Both the position numbers and the translations under genes were made by a program. Positions 1 to 7,538 of a stretch of DNA of 12,175 nt are shown in pieces. Positions within the stretch are counted from its first letter, which is position 1; every line of letters starts with the position of its first letter. The notes under the pieces were generated by a model. It was not told the DNA's origin, did no database searches, and worked only from the letters and a program-made list of their open reading frames with translations. This stretch comes from Gammaproteobacteria bacterium (GTDB taxonomy: Bacteria > Pseudomonadota > Gammaproteobacteria > Pseudomonadales > Porticoccaceae), in assembly GCA_003646355.1 (NCBI GenBank), contig QNFO01000009.1:1-12175 (forward strand), given 5' to 3'.

Positions 1-110
1 GCTTCACTATCGCCATCGCGGGCCTGGGCACGCATCTGCTCAAAACCCGAAAAGCTGTGGTAGATCTGCTGGGCTGGAGCTTGCTGACTAGCGAGTGTTT
101 GAAGGGCCAT
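1..110 (-). CDS. flgJ: FlgJ, N-terminal fragment (rod cap / peptidoglycan hydrolase)
   Basis: Only the first 36 codons lie in the window; the gene runs off the left edge. FlgJ caps the growing rod in the periplasm, and in gammaproteobacteria it usually carries a C-terminal muramidase that opens the peptidoglycan; that domain is not visible here. The visible N-terminus has a polar start followed by GFEQMRAQARDGDSEA, which fits the stretch just before the conserved rod-cap helix of FlgJ. The ATG at 110-108 lies 10 bp after the flgI stop. The Shine-Dalgarno is weak (an AGGT overlapping the flgI stop), so translation may be coupled to flgI. The call rests mostly on position: last in flgBCDEFGHIJ, right after flgI. 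Confidence 0.8.
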   Translation of the reverse strand, partial: MALQTLASQQAPAQQIYHSFSGFEQMRAQARDGDSE

Positions 111-120
111 GACTCAATAC

Positions 121-1281
121 CTATATCACGATCAGCTCGGCGCGCAGGGCACCGGCTTGTTTCAGGGCTTCAAGAATCGACACCAGGTCACCGGGGGCGG
201 CGCCGATGTTATTGACGGCTCTGACCACGTCTTTTAGCGCGACGCCTGTTTTGCCACCCATCAGGAACATAGGGTTGTTCTCCTGAGTGATCGACACGTC
301 AGAGCTCGGCGTTACCACCGTGCGGCCGCGACGGGCGAAAGCACTGGGCTGGCTAACATCTAAAGATTCAGAAACAGAAACGGTAAGACTGCCATGGGAC
401 ACGGCGACCGGCATCACCCGCACATGACTGTCAATAACAATAGTGCCGGTGCGGGCATTGATGATGACGCGGGCTGGCGCCTCACCGGGTGTTACCTCGA
501 TAGCCTGCAACATGGCCAGGAATGCTACTTTCTGACCCTGATTAACGGGCGAGCGCACCTGTACTGACGAGCTATCGATTGGCAGAGCCGTACCATCGCC
601 AACCACTGCATTGATTTGTTCGGCCACGCGCATTGCCGTGGTGAAATCTGGCCGTTTCAAATTCAACACTATCGGGCCAGCCTGAGAAAAAGCCGTGGGC
701 ACTTCTTTTTCAACGGTCGCACCATTGGGAATGCGGCCAACACTGGGTATGTTGACGGTGACACTAGAACCATCACCACCCTCGGCACCAAAACCACCGA
801 CCACCATATTGCCCTGAGCGATAGCGTAGGCCTGGCCATCGACACCCTTTAAAGGTGCCATCAGTAAACTACCACCACGCAGGCTTTTCGCATTGGCAAT
901 GGAGGACACGGTGATATCAATGCGTTGGCCGGGCTTGGCAAAAGGCGGCAACTCGGCGTGGATCATCACTGCCGCGACATTTTTCAGGGAGGGGTTAACA
1001 TCCGGCGGCACGACAACACCAAACTTGGCGAGCATGCTTTTTAAACTCTGCACAGTAAAGGGTGCCGAGTTGGTGGAATCACCGCTGCCATCGAGACCAA
1101 TCACCAGGCCGTAACCCACCAGATGGTTTGAACGCACTCCGGCAATGGAGGTCATGTCTTTGAGACGCTCGGCCGCGACGGGCAAAGCGGTGCAGACCAA
1201 TAGCAACGCCACAAAACCGGGCGCACGAAGGCGCTTGAGGCTCAAGATCATTTTTTGCATCTGTATAAGGATAATCATCAT
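121..1281 (-). CDS. flgI: Flagellar P-ring protein FlgI
   Basis: FlgI assembles in the periplasm around the distal rod to form the P ring, a bushing in the peptidoglycan layer. The 386-residue product opens with a Sec signal peptide (basic KRLR, then hydrophobic [14 protein letters not shown], likely cleaved before ERLKD near residue 37). It continues with the family hallmark [20 protein letters not shown] and a [15 protein letters not shown] segment, and ends [11 protein letters not shown] as P-ring proteins do. The first ATG (1281) is preferred because GGAG lies 6 nt upstream; the internal ATG at residue 11 gives a more usual signal peptide but has no Shine-Dalgarno. The mature chain has no cysteine (the only one is in the signal peptide), unlike the disulfide-bearing E. 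coli P-ring protein. It sits 45 bp after flgH and 10 bp before flgJ. Confidence 0.98.
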   Translation of the reverse strand: MMIILIQMQKMILSLKRLRAPGFVALLLVCTALPVAAERLKDMTSIAGVRSNHLVGYGLVIGLDGSGDSTNSAPFTVQSLKSMLAKFGVVVPPDVNPSLKNVAAVMIHAELPPFAKPGQRIDITVSSIANAKSLRGGSLLMAPLKGVDGQAYAIAQGNMVVGGFGAEGGDGSSVTVNIPSVGRIPNGATVEKEVPTAFSQAGPIVLNLKRPDFTTAMRVAEQINAVVGDGTALPIDSSSVQVRSPVNQGQKVAFLAMLQAIEVTPGEAPARVIINARTGTIVIDSHVRVMPVAVSHGSLTVSVSESLDVSQPSAFARRGRTVVTPSSDVSITQENNPMFLMGGKTGVALKDVVRAVNNIGAAPGDLVSILEALKQAGALRAELIVI

Positions 1282-1326
1282 TGTTTACTCCTGCTCCGTA
1301 AGCTGCCTGCTAAAAAGAAGTCCAAC

Positions 1327-2007
1327 CTAGAAGGGCCAAAGAGGACTCATAAAGTAGCGAACCAGCCAGCCAGAGGTATTGGCTTCATTCAGAGAACCTT
1401 TACCACCGTAGGAAATTTTCGCATCGGCGATATGCGTTGAAAGTACGGTATTGTCGGAACTCACATCGGAGGGTCGAATAATGCCTTTAAGGCGAACATA
1501 TTCGCCGCCCTGATTAATCTGTATCCACTTTTCACCCTGCACCACCAGGTTACCGTTGGGCAGCACTTGGGAAACGGTGACCGCAATACTGCCGCTCAGG
1601 TGGTTGCTCTGATTACTTTTACCTTCGCCCTCAAACTCAGAGTTTGAGTCAATACTAATACCGAGATCATCGAGAATGTGGCCAAACAGGGTTGGAGTTG
1701 GCAAACCCGTTTTACTCTCTTTATCGAGCTCCGTTTTACTGGTTTTCGCGGCATCCATTTGCTCAACCAGCAAAACCTGAATGATGTCACCGACCCGGCT
1801 AGCACGTAGGTCTTCAAACAGTACAAGGTCGTAACCCGCCTGATAAAGGCCGCCGGTATTTTGCTCTGGCCTCACCATCGCGACTGGCGCTACCGGCTCG
1901 TAACCCGGTGCATCGGGTTGCGGTGTCACCATACAGGCGCTCAATAAAGTTACCGCACCGAACGAAGAAAGAAGGCGAAGGGGCTTTTTTAGCATTACCG
2001 TTTTCAT
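1327..2007 (-). CDS. flgH: Flagellar L-ring lipoprotein FlgH
   Basis: FlgH is the outer-membrane lipoprotein that forms the L ring around the distal rod, sealing the passage of the rod through the outer membrane. The 226-residue product has a basic N-terminus, a short hydrophobic stretch and a lipobox LSAC at residues 22-25, so Cys25 should be lipidated. The conserved core follows: LFEDLRASRVGDIIQVLLVE (about residues 64-83), then GSIAVTVSQVLPNGNLVVQGEKWIQINQG-type sequence and a C-terminus ending LVRYFMSPLWPF. The ATG at 2007 is preceded by GGGA at a 7 nt spacing. A second ATG at residue 5 is possible and would keep the lipobox. It lies between flgG (30 bp gap) and flgI (45 bp gap). Confidence 0.98.
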   Translation of the reverse strand: MKTVMLKKPLRLLSSFGAVTLLSACMVTPQPDAPGYEPVAPVAMVRPEQNTGGLYQAGYDLVLFEDLRASRVGDIIQVLLVEQMDAAKTSKTELDKESKTGLPTPTLFGHILDDLGISIDSNSEFEGEGKSNQSNHLSGSIAVTVSQVLPNGNLVVQGEKWIQINQGGEYVRLKGIIRPSDVSSDNTVLSTHIADAKISYGGKGSLNEANTSGWLVRYFMSPLWPF

Positions 2008-2037
2008 AGCGATGTCCCGTTCCTATTCAAGCCTGGT

Positions 2038-2823
2038 TTACAGGTTGTTACTGATGTACTGGAGCATTTGGTCGGTGGTGGAGATGGCCTTGGAGTTCAT
2101 TTCGTAGGCACGCTGGGTTTCGATCATCGACACCAGCTCCTCCACCACATTGACATTCGAACTCTCGACATAGCCTTGCATAATCGAGCCCAAACCATTG
2201 AGGCCCGGGTTGCCGGTCTGCGGATTACCGCTGGAACCGGATTCTAAATAAAGGTTCTTGCCAATGGCTTGCAGGCCAGCGGGGTTGACGAAGTCGGCCA
2301 GCTGTAAAGTGCCCACCTGGGAGGGCTCCGTATCACCGGGCGCCAGCACCGAAATGATGCCGTCGGTGCCAATGGTGATCGATTGAGAATCCTGAGGGAT
2401 GGTAATGGAGGGCTCGATTGGATAACCGTTGGAGGTGACCAACTGCCCGTCAGAATCGAGAGCCATCGAACCATCACGGGTATAAGAAATAGTACCGTCA
2501 GGCATTAAGACCTGAATAAACCCCTTACCCTCAATCGCTACGTCCAGGGCACTTTCTGTGGTCTCGAGGTTGCCCTGGGTAAAGAGCTTCTCGGTGGCGA
2601 CGACACGAACACCCGTACCCTGCATTAAGCCAGAGGGCGATTCTGTGTCTTGAGATGTCTGTGCGCCCACCTGACGAAGGTTTTGATAGAGCAGGTCTTC
2701 AAATACGGCCCGACCCCGCTTGTAACCCGCCGTACTAACGTTGGCCAGGTTGTTTGAGATGGTCGCCATACGGGTTTGCTGTGCGTCCAACCCGGTCTTT
2801 GCTATCCACAGTGATTCTTGCAT
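2038..2823 (-). CDS. flgG: Flagellar distal rod protein FlgG
   Basis: FlgG builds the distal rod, the drive shaft that passes through the P and L rings. The 261 residues match the usual length of about 260. The N-terminal rod helix is canonical ([12 protein letters not shown], then [19 protein letters not shown]). A central segment with [23 protein letters not shown] is followed by the C-terminal helix [28 protein letters not shown], which pairs with the N-terminal helix in axial flagellar proteins. The ATG at 2823 has GGGGAA about 7 nt upstream. A 51 bp gap to flgF, the largest in the operon, lies before it, and a sigma-28-like element inside the end of flgF is noted separately. Confidence 0.98.
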   Translation of the reverse strand: MQESLWIAKTGLDAQQTRMATISNNLANVSTAGYKRGRAVFEDLLYQNLRQVGAQTSQDTESPSGLMQGTGVRVVATEKLFTQGNLETTESALDVAIEGKGFIQVLMPDGTISYTRDGSMALDSDGQLVTSNGYPIEPSITIPQDSQSITIGTDGIISVLAPGDTEPSQVGTLQLADFVNPAGLQAIGKNLYLESGSSGNPQTGNPGLNGLGSIMQGYVESSNVNVVEELVSMIETQRAYEMNSKAISTTDQMLQYISNNL

Positions 2824-2874
2824 TTTAATTCCCCAAAACCGTCTTCATTTGATGTGCTATCGCGCGTCAAACAC

Positions 2875-3609
2875 TCAATTCATTTTCATTAATTCAGCCG
2901 AAGCGCGATCATTATCGGCAGCGGTTTTCATCATTTTGATCTGAGTTTCATAACTTCTTTGCAGCTCTATCATCTTCACCATGGTAGAAATGGTGTTGAC
3001 GTTGCTGGCTTCCAGAGCACCCGATACCAGCGAAATATTGGCGTCCTCTTCAGCCGTGGCGCCACCTTTTAAGCGCAGCAGACCATCTTTGCCTTTATAT
3101 AAGGCGTCACTATCGAGGGAGACCAGCTTGATACGACCCACCACGGCAATGGTGTCCGGGCCCTGCCCGAGGGGCTGAATGGAGATAGAGCCATCAGCGG
3201 CGATCTCCATCTTGGTATGCGGCGGTATGGCGATAGTCCCACCATCGCCAATAATCAGCTGACCCGCGCCATTACTAAGCTGGCCGAGGGAATGGTGTCG
3301 CAGGTCACCACGGCGGGTATAAGCTTCGCCATTGCCGGCCTGTACCGCTATCCAGCCATCACCACTAACAGCAACATCAAGGTCATTACCGGTGTTTTGC
3401 AGAGCACCAAAACTCGTATCGACACCAGCACGTACAAACTTCGGCGCACCGCCACCATTAACAGCACCGGGAATTGTCAAAGATTGAAACATTGACAGAT
3501 CAGCACGAAAGCCGGTGGTGCTGGCATTGGCCAGGTTGTGTGTAACATCGGCCATACCGCGCATAATCTCGCTAGCACTGACCATTGATGTATAGAGGTA
3601 ATTACCCAT
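2875..3609 (-). CDS. flgF: Flagellar proximal rod protein FlgF
   Basis: FlgF is one of the rod subunits between the MS ring and the FlgG distal rod. The product has 244 residues, close to the Salmonella protein. It begins MGNYLYTSMVSASEIMRGMADVTHNLANASTTGFRADL in outline, which gives the rod-family helix with the NLANASTTGF motif. GNDLDVAVSGDGWIAVQ in the middle and a C-terminal SGALEASNVNTISTMVKMIELQRSYE helix are also family signatures. Distinguishing FlgF from FlgG rests on the shorter length, the MGNYLYTSM start and the gene order E-F-G. The ATG at 3609 has AAGGG about 10 nt upstream; flgE ends 33 bp before it. Confidence 0.96.
   Translation of the reverse strand: MGNYLYTSMVSASEIMRGMADVTHNLANASTTGFRADLSMFQSLTIPGAVNGGGAPKFVRAGVDTSFGALQNTGNDLDVAVSGDGWIAVQAGNGEAYTRRGDLRHHSLGQLSNGAGQLIIGDGGTIAIPPHTKMEIAADGSISIQPLGQGPDTIAVVGRIKLVSLDSDALYKGKDGLLRLKGGATAEEDANISLVSGALEASNVNTISTMVKMIELQRSYETQIKMMKTAADNDRASAELMKMN
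2912..2938 (-). promoter_or_regulatory. Possible intragenic sigma-28 promoter near the end of flgF
   Basis: On the minus strand GCCGATAA (2919-2912) is a perfect FliA -10 element inside the flgF coding region. Exactly 11 bp upstream is CAAAATGA (2938-2931), which keeps only AAA of the TAAA core. A transcript would start near 2905, about 82 nt before flgG. The -35 is poor and the bases are also constrained by coding, so this is tentative. Confidence 0.25.
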
Positions 3610-3642
3610 AACTATTCAGCCCTTTCTCATCTACAGTGCGGC

Positions 3643-4932
3643 TTAACGTAAGTTGATAACGGTTTGTGTAACGGCATCTTCCGTTTGAATCACCTGAGCA
3701 TTCGCCTGGAAGTTGCGCTGGGCGGTAATCATGTTCACCAATTGCTGGGTGATATCGACGTTGGAGTCCTCCAGCGCACCGGACTGAGTCAAACCAAGAC
3801 CCGCCGTACCCGGCTCACTGATGGTGGCCACACCCGAGGCAAAGGTTTCCGACCAGGCGGTGCTACCCAATGGCTGCAAGCCCTGCTGGTTGGCAAAGTT
3901 GGCTAGCGCCACCTGGCCAAGGGCAAAAGACTGACCATTGGTATATCGGGCAAAAATAATTCCGGTATCGGAGATTTCAACACCCCGCAACTGACCCGAG
4001 GAGAAACCGTTCTGGGCGATAAAGCTCACCCCAAAGTCACTACCAAATTGGGTGGTTGTGGACAAATCTACGGCAAACGTCTGCGGCGTACTTGCACCCG
4101 TTGGGTTACCGCTGCTGTCCACCGGATCCCAGTTCGCCACAGCCACCTGGATTGGCAGAGAAGCGGCTGGAAACTGTCCGGTGCTGTCAAAGGTCAAAGC
4201 CTGTGGTGCCACTACCCCACCGGGAGTAACACCATCGATGGTAACGTGAGCGTCCCAAACATTGGGCACTGCCGTTTTGACAAAATAGGTGGTCAGCGCA
4301 TGGGGGTTACCCAGACTGTCGTAAATCGTCAACGAAGTGGAGCCGTTAAACATATCGGCACTGGGCGCCGTTGGCGGCGCGCCAAAGGCATCAAAGCCAC
4401 TGGGGACGCCGGCACTAAAGGCCAACAAAGGAGCCGCTTCTCGAGAGTCAAGGTTGGCGGTAATATCAATCTCGGAGGTGGAAATCGGCTCAATTTGAGA
4501 GGTGGTCAAACGCACATCGTCGATCAGACCGGTGATTTGCCCCGCCGCATCGGCGGTAAAGGCCTGCAGGCGTAAGCCTTCGTTATTGGTCACAAAACCT
4601 TCGGAATCCACGGCAAAGGCACCCGAACGGGTAAAGCGGGTAGTACCACCATCGTCGAGCATAAAAAAGCCGGTGCCGCTAATGGCCAAATCCAGCGAGC
4701 TATCGGTAAAGCTGATATTGCCCTGGGTGAACTGCTGGGCAATCGCGGTTAGCTGGACACCACGACCGATGGAGTTGGAGGCCACACCCAGTGCACTGGC
4801 GGCAAACACATCGGCAAACTCACCACGAGACTGTTTAAAACCGGAAGTCGAGCTGTTGGCGATGTTGTTACCAATAATGCCGAGCTGTGATGAAGCCGCT
4901 CGAATACCTGATACTGCTGTTTCAAATCCCAT
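3643..4932 (-). CDS. flgE: Flagellar hook protein FlgE
   Basis: FlgE polymerises into the curved hook that joins rod and filament. The 429-residue product has the axial N-terminal helix (ETAVSGIRAASSQLGIIGNNIANSSTSGFK), a TQGNISFTDSSLDLAISGTGFF segment, long variable surface domains (roughly residues 90-340) and the closing helix ALEDSNVDITQQLVNMITAQRNFQANAQVIQ. It is somewhat longer than the Salmonella hook protein (about 400 residues), with the extra length in the middle, which is the variable part of the family. The ATG at 4932 has a strong AAGAGGA 7 nt upstream. It lies 19 bp after its assembly cap gene flgD, as is usual. Confidence 0.98.
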   Translation of the reverse strand: MGFETAVSGIRAASSQLGIIGNNIANSSTSGFKQSRGEFADVFAASALGVASNSIGRGVQLTAIAQQFTQGNISFTDSSLDLAISGTGFFMLDDGGTTRFTRSGAFAVDSEGFVTNNEGLRLQAFTADAAGQITGLIDDVRLTTSQIEPISTSEIDITANLDSREAAPLLAFSAGVPSGFDAFGAPPTAPSADMFNGSTSLTIYDSLGNPHALTTYFVKTAVPNVWDAHVTIDGVTPGGVVAPQALTFDSTGQFPAASLPIQVAVANWDPVDSSGNPTGASTPQTFAVDLSTTTQFGSDFGVSFIAQNGFSSGQLRGVEISDTGIIFARYTNGQSFALGQVALANFANQQGLQPLGSTAWSETFASGVATISEPGTAGLGLTQSGALEDSNVDITQQLVNMITAQRNFQANAQVIQTEDAVTQTVINLR

Positions 4933-4951
4933 GACTAAGTCCTCTTAACCT

Positions 4952-5623
4952 TTATAAGTACTGAAGAACATCGGTATAAGACACCGACTCCCCACCATCC
5001 AAATTCAAACTAATTTCCGCCCCACCAGCGCCAATCGAAACGCTGGTAACACGGGCCGAGACAAAAGCGGGTAAAGCCTCCACGGCCCCATCGATCAGGC
5101 CGCTGGCCGTCACTTGATAATTCCCTGCAGAAATGGAGGCCCCATCATCAAGCAAACCATCCCAGGAAAACTTGTGAATACCCGCCTCAACGTTCCCGAT
5201 ATCAAGAACCTTGACCAGCTGTCCACTACTATCCGACACATGTACCTGAACAGCCGACGCACTGGTGGGTATGGCGACAACACCTTCAATCTCTTCACCC
5301 GGCGCAAACGCCGCCTGGTTGGAGGCGCTAATGACATCGCGACCCACCAGAGATGAGGCTTGAATAACCCGGGTGGAGACCATTGACTCACCCATATTCG
5401 AGAGCGAAGTCTCCATATTCTGAATACCATCCACCGTGCTAAACTGCGCGATTTGCGTCAAGAACTCGGCGTTATCCATCGGTTTGGTGGGGTCCTGGTT
5501 ATTGAGCTGAGCCACCAACAGGCGCATAAACTCTTCCTGGCCCAGCTCTTCTTTTTTCTTTATGGCCGAGCCCAAACCACCCGTTTGCTCGACACCTAAA
5601 ATAGTTGCTAACTCAGATTGCAT
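4952..5623 (-). CDS. flgD: Hook assembly cap protein FlgD
   Basis: FlgD sits at the tip of the growing hook and is needed for FlgE polymerisation; it is later replaced by the hook-filament junction proteins. The product has 223 residues, in the normal range. The N-terminal FlgD domain carries the hallmark EEFMRLLVAQLNNQDPTKPM followed by DNAEFLTQIAQFSTVDGIQNM (about residues 30-72). The rest has the tudor/FnIII-like pattern (VQVHVSDSSGQLVKVLDIG, HKFSWDGLLDDG). The ATG at 5623 is preceded by AAGGAGAAGG, a strong ribosome site. It lies 11 bp after flgC. Confidence 0.98.
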   Translation of the reverse strand: MQSELATILGVEQTGGLGSAIKKKEELGQEEFMRLLVAQLNNQDPTKPMDNAEFLTQIAQFSTVDGIQNMETSLSNMGESMVSTRVIQASSLVGRDVISASNQAAFAPGEEIEGVVAIPTSASAVQVHVSDSSGQLVKVLDIGNVEAGIHKFSWDGLLDDGASISAGNYQVTASGLIDGAVEALPAFVSARVTSVSIGAGGAEISLNLDGGESVSYTDVLQYL

Positions 5624-5634
5624 CGACCTTCTCC

Positions 5635-6048
5635 TTAACGACCCAGACTCAAGGTCTGAACCAATAATTGTTTTGCCGTATTCATCGCTTCAACACTGTT
5701 TTGATAGGCTCGAGAAGCGGCGATCATATTGGCCATTTCCTGAACAGTATTGACGTTGCTGTGGTAAATATAGCCATCGCCATCAGCGAGAGTGTGGCTT
5801 GGCGCATACTCTTTTCTACCGGGAGGCCCCATTTCAACGACATCCTCCACGGTGACACCAACAGCACCTTTACGATCACCAAAGGGCGCCATCATGGTGG
5901 AGAATATGGGTTGGCGAGACCGGTAGACATCACCCGCATTACCGCTAATCACTTCTGAATTCGCCAAATTACTGGCAACAGTGTCAAGCCACACGGTATG
6001 TGCTGCCAGAGCAGAACCCGAAACGCGCATTACACCCTCTAAACTCAT
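5635..6048 (-). CDS. flgC: Flagellar proximal rod protein FlgC
   Basis: FlgC is a proximal rod subunit in the periplasm. The 137-residue product matches the family length (about 134-147). The N-terminal helix contains LDTVASNLANSEV, followed by YRSRQPIF, a characteristic FlgC segment. The C-terminal helix is SNVNTVQEMANMIAASRAYQNSVEAMNTAKQLL. The ATG at 6048 lies only 3 bp after the flgB stop; its Shine-Dalgarno (AAGAGGAG) is inside the last codons of flgB, so the two genes are probably translationally coupled. Confidence 0.98.
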   Translation of the reverse strand: MSLEGVMRVSGSALAAHTVWLDTVASNLANSEVISGNAGDVYRSRQPIFSTMMAPFGDRKGAVGVTVEDVVEMGPPGRKEYAPSHTLADGDGYIYHSNVNTVQEMANMIAASRAYQNSVEAMNTAKQLLVQTLSLGR

Positions 6049-6051
6049 CGC

Positions 6052-6435
6052 TTAATCTCCTCTTAAAGCCAGCATCATGCTTTTAATCTTGCCATCAAGA
6101 AAACGCAGGTTAACTTGATAGCGCAGGGCATTTTCTGCGTAGGCCGTTTGCTCCATCGGCATATCAACGGTGTTGCCATTAATAGATGCCTGAGCCGGCT
6201 TGCGGTAAAAAACACTGGTGTTAAAACGACTATTTGCCTGCATGTGCTGAGAGTGGCTTTGCTCAAGGCGCTCCGCACCAGCAGCGCGAAGTGCGGAACG
6301 AAAATCAACATCCCTGGCCCGATAGCCGGGCGTCTCAGCATTGGCAATATTGGCCGCCAGCAGCTCTGCTCTTTGGGCATGAAAAAAGAGGCCCTGAGCT
6401 TGCTTGCCGAGTATGGAACCAATTTGAGCGGACAT
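6052..6435 (-). CDS. flgB: Flagellar proximal rod protein FlgB
   Basis: FlgB forms the rod segment nearest the MS ring/FliE. The 127 residues match the family (about 130). The N-terminal helix has RAELLAANIANAETPGYRARDVDF, the standard FlgB signature, and the C-terminal helix ends ALRYQVNLRFLDGKIKSMMLALRG. The ATG at 6435 has AGGAA about 7 nt upstream. It is the first gene of the operon, and a sigma-54 promoter at 6480-6495 puts the likely transcript start near 6469, leaving a leader of roughly 34 nt. Confidence 0.98.
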   Translation of the reverse strand: MSAQIGSILGKQAQGLFFHAQRAELLAANIANAETPGYRARDVDFRSALRAAGAERLEQSHSQHMQANSRFNTSVFYRKPAQASINGNTVDMPMEQTAYAENALRYQVNLRFLDGKIKSMMLALRGD

Positions 6436-6479
6436 ATGCTTTTCCTATTTATCATCTAAGACTGCTACACCCGAGACAT

Positions 6480-6495
6480 TGCAACCCCTGTGCCA
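6480..6495 (-). promoter_or_regulatory. Sigma-54 (RpoN) promoter of the flgB operon
   Basis: The minus strand reads TGGCACAGGGGTTGCA, matching the RpoN consensus TGGCAC-N5-TTGCA at every conserved base. The -24 GG (6494-6493) and -12 GC (6482-6481) have the required 12 bp offset. The predicted transcript start is near 6469, about 34 nt upstream of the flgB ATG. This agrees with rod/hook genes being RpoN-dependent middle genes in Pseudomonas- and Vibrio-type flagellar cascades. Confidence 0.92.
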
Positions 6496-6557
6496 AAATA
6501 TTTAAGCCATATATTTCAATCACTTGCAAAACAAACAGGCGTAAAACAACGGCCCAG

Positions 6558-6604
6558 CGGCAACAGCCTGCCGGTTAACGGCAAAGCCAATGCCGCTTAC
6601 GGTA
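6558..6604. repeat. Helically phased half-site array, candidate activator enhancer
   Basis: Five 5-bp elements alternate in orientation: CGGCA at 6558, TGCCG at 6569, CGGCA at 6579, TGCCG at 6591 and CGGTA at 6600. Start-to-start steps are 11, 10, 12 and 9 bp, close to one DNA turn, so all would face one side of the helix. The array lies about 90-135 bp upstream of the predicted flgB transcript start, a usual distance for enhancers of sigma-54 activators. The role as a binding site for a FleR/FlrC/FleQ-type activator is inference; the repeat itself is directly visible. Confidence 0.6.
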
Positions 6605-6613
6605 TTTTTAAAA

Positions 6614-6627
6614 CGGGGGCCTCCCCG
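6614..6627 (-). other. GC-rich hairpin followed by T-tract on the minus strand
   Basis: CGGGG (6614-6618) pairs with CCCCG (6623-6627) around a 4-nt loop. Read on the minus strand, the stem is followed by TTTTAAAAAT, which resembles a short intrinsic terminator pointing toward flgB. No gene transcribed leftward lies just upstream, so its purpose is unclear; it could block antisense transcription from the flgA side or act in the flgA leader. Confidence 0.3.
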
Positions 6628-6707
6628 GGCGGAAAAGATACAAGCGGCCCAAATATTGCTTATTACTAAGTAAAAGGAACACTAAAGGCCGCAAACCCTA
6701 ATTAACG

Positions 6708-7499
6708 ATGATTATCAGACAAAAAGACGCCAATAAATTGACTCTTCTTCCCAGCGCTCCGTGTGGACATCACGCGCCAGCCCCGCTGCTAGCAATAGCG
6801 GCCATGGCTTTTACATTGTTCAGCGCACTACTTATCAGCGCGCCCCTCGCCCAGGCAAAAGATGACAAGTTTCAGTCAATTGACACGATTAAAGCCGCAG
6901 CCCAAACATTCCTGAGCACGCATAGCGACATTGAGGGCCGAGCCAACACCACGGTCAGCATTGGTAATATTGATAATCGATTAACCCTGCCTGCCTGCGG
7001 CACCGGGCTCGACACTTTTCTACCCTCTGGCGCCAAAGTGCAGGGCAAAACAACGGTCGGCGTACGCTGTCAGGGCCCCAAACCCTGGACACTTTATGTC
7101 CCCGCAAACGTCACAACAATCACCCAGGTACTGGTTACCAACGGCCCTCTACGGCGAGGGCATATCGTCACTGCCGGGGATATTAGCCTGCAATCTAAAA
7201 ATACCAGCCAGCTCAACACCGCCTATTTAAGCAATCCCGACCAGGTCGTCGGCAAGGCCTTGAAAAAGAACCTGGGCAACAAAGCCCTCTTTACCAGCGC
7301 CGTATTAACGGAACCCCATATCATCCAGAAAGGCCAGCACGTTGACCTACAGGCAGGCCAGGGCGGCCTGCGGGTTCGCGCCTCGGCTATCGCTTTAGCG
7401 GGAGGCGCAGTGGGCGACAGAATTCGCGTGCAGAATTTATCATCCAGCAAAATAGTTGAGGGCACCATACTTGCCTCTGGCGTGATTCAGGCTGACTGA
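6708..7499 (+). CDS. flgA: P-ring assembly chaperone FlgA
   Basis: FlgA is a periplasmic chaperone that helps FlgI assemble into the P ring. The 263-residue product has a hydrophobic segment (about 27-48) ending SAPLAQA, with likely signal cleavage after residue 50. It then has a cysteine pair (Cys97 in LPACG, Cys121 in VRCQG) as in other FlgA proteins. A SAF-type domain follows from about residue 138 (LVTNGPLRRGHIVTAGDI, VVGKALKKNL), and the C-terminal QKGQHVDLQAGQGGLRVRASAIALAGGAVGDRIRVQN region is diagnostic. An in-frame stop at 6699 makes the ATG at 6708 the first possible start. It has no Shine-Dalgarno and gives an unusually long n-region, so the internal ATG at residue 33 cannot be excluded. 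It is transcribed away from flgB. Confidence 0.95.
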   Translation: MIIRQKDANKLTLLPSAPCGHHAPAPLLAIAAMAFTLFSALLISAPLAQAKDDKFQSIDTIKAAAQTFLSTHSDIEGRANTTVSIGNIDNRLTLPACGTGLDTFLPSGAKVQGKTTVGVRCQGPKPWTLYVPANVTTITQVLVTNGPLRRGHIVTAGDISLQSKNTSQLNTAYLSNPDQVVGKALKKNLGNKALFTSAVLTEPHIIQKGQHVDLQAGQGGLRVRASAIALAGGAVGDRIRVQNLSSSKIVEGTILASGVIQAD

Positions 7500-7538
7500 A
7501 ACAAAACCGGTCATTTACTTTTAAATTAACCAATAAAC

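Larger units (their letters stand above)
6436..6707. other. Divergent flgB/flgA control region (272 bp, no gene)
   Basis: This stretch holds the flgB ribosome site and leader, the flgB sigma-54 promoter (6480-6495), an AT-rich segment (6496-6540), a phased array of CGGCA/TGCCG half-sites (6558-6604), a GC-rich hairpin (6614-6627) and the upstream region of flgA. I see no open frame with a ribosome site and no clear promoter for flgA. A sigma-54-like match at 6580-6593 coincides with the half-sites and is probably not a promoter. Confidence 0.8.

Noticed and set aside
4048..4575. 175-codon frame antisense to flgE
   Set aside because: The flgE reading on the other strand is a full, well-conserved hook protein. 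The antisense frame has no ribosome site and no recognisable protein features.
6580..6593. Sigma-54-like GG-N10-GC on the plus strand as a flgA promoter
   Set aside because: Spacing is right, but the -24 and -12 flanks are poor. The bases coincide with half-sites three and four of the phased array, which explain the match, and the implied flgA leader would exceed 100 nt.
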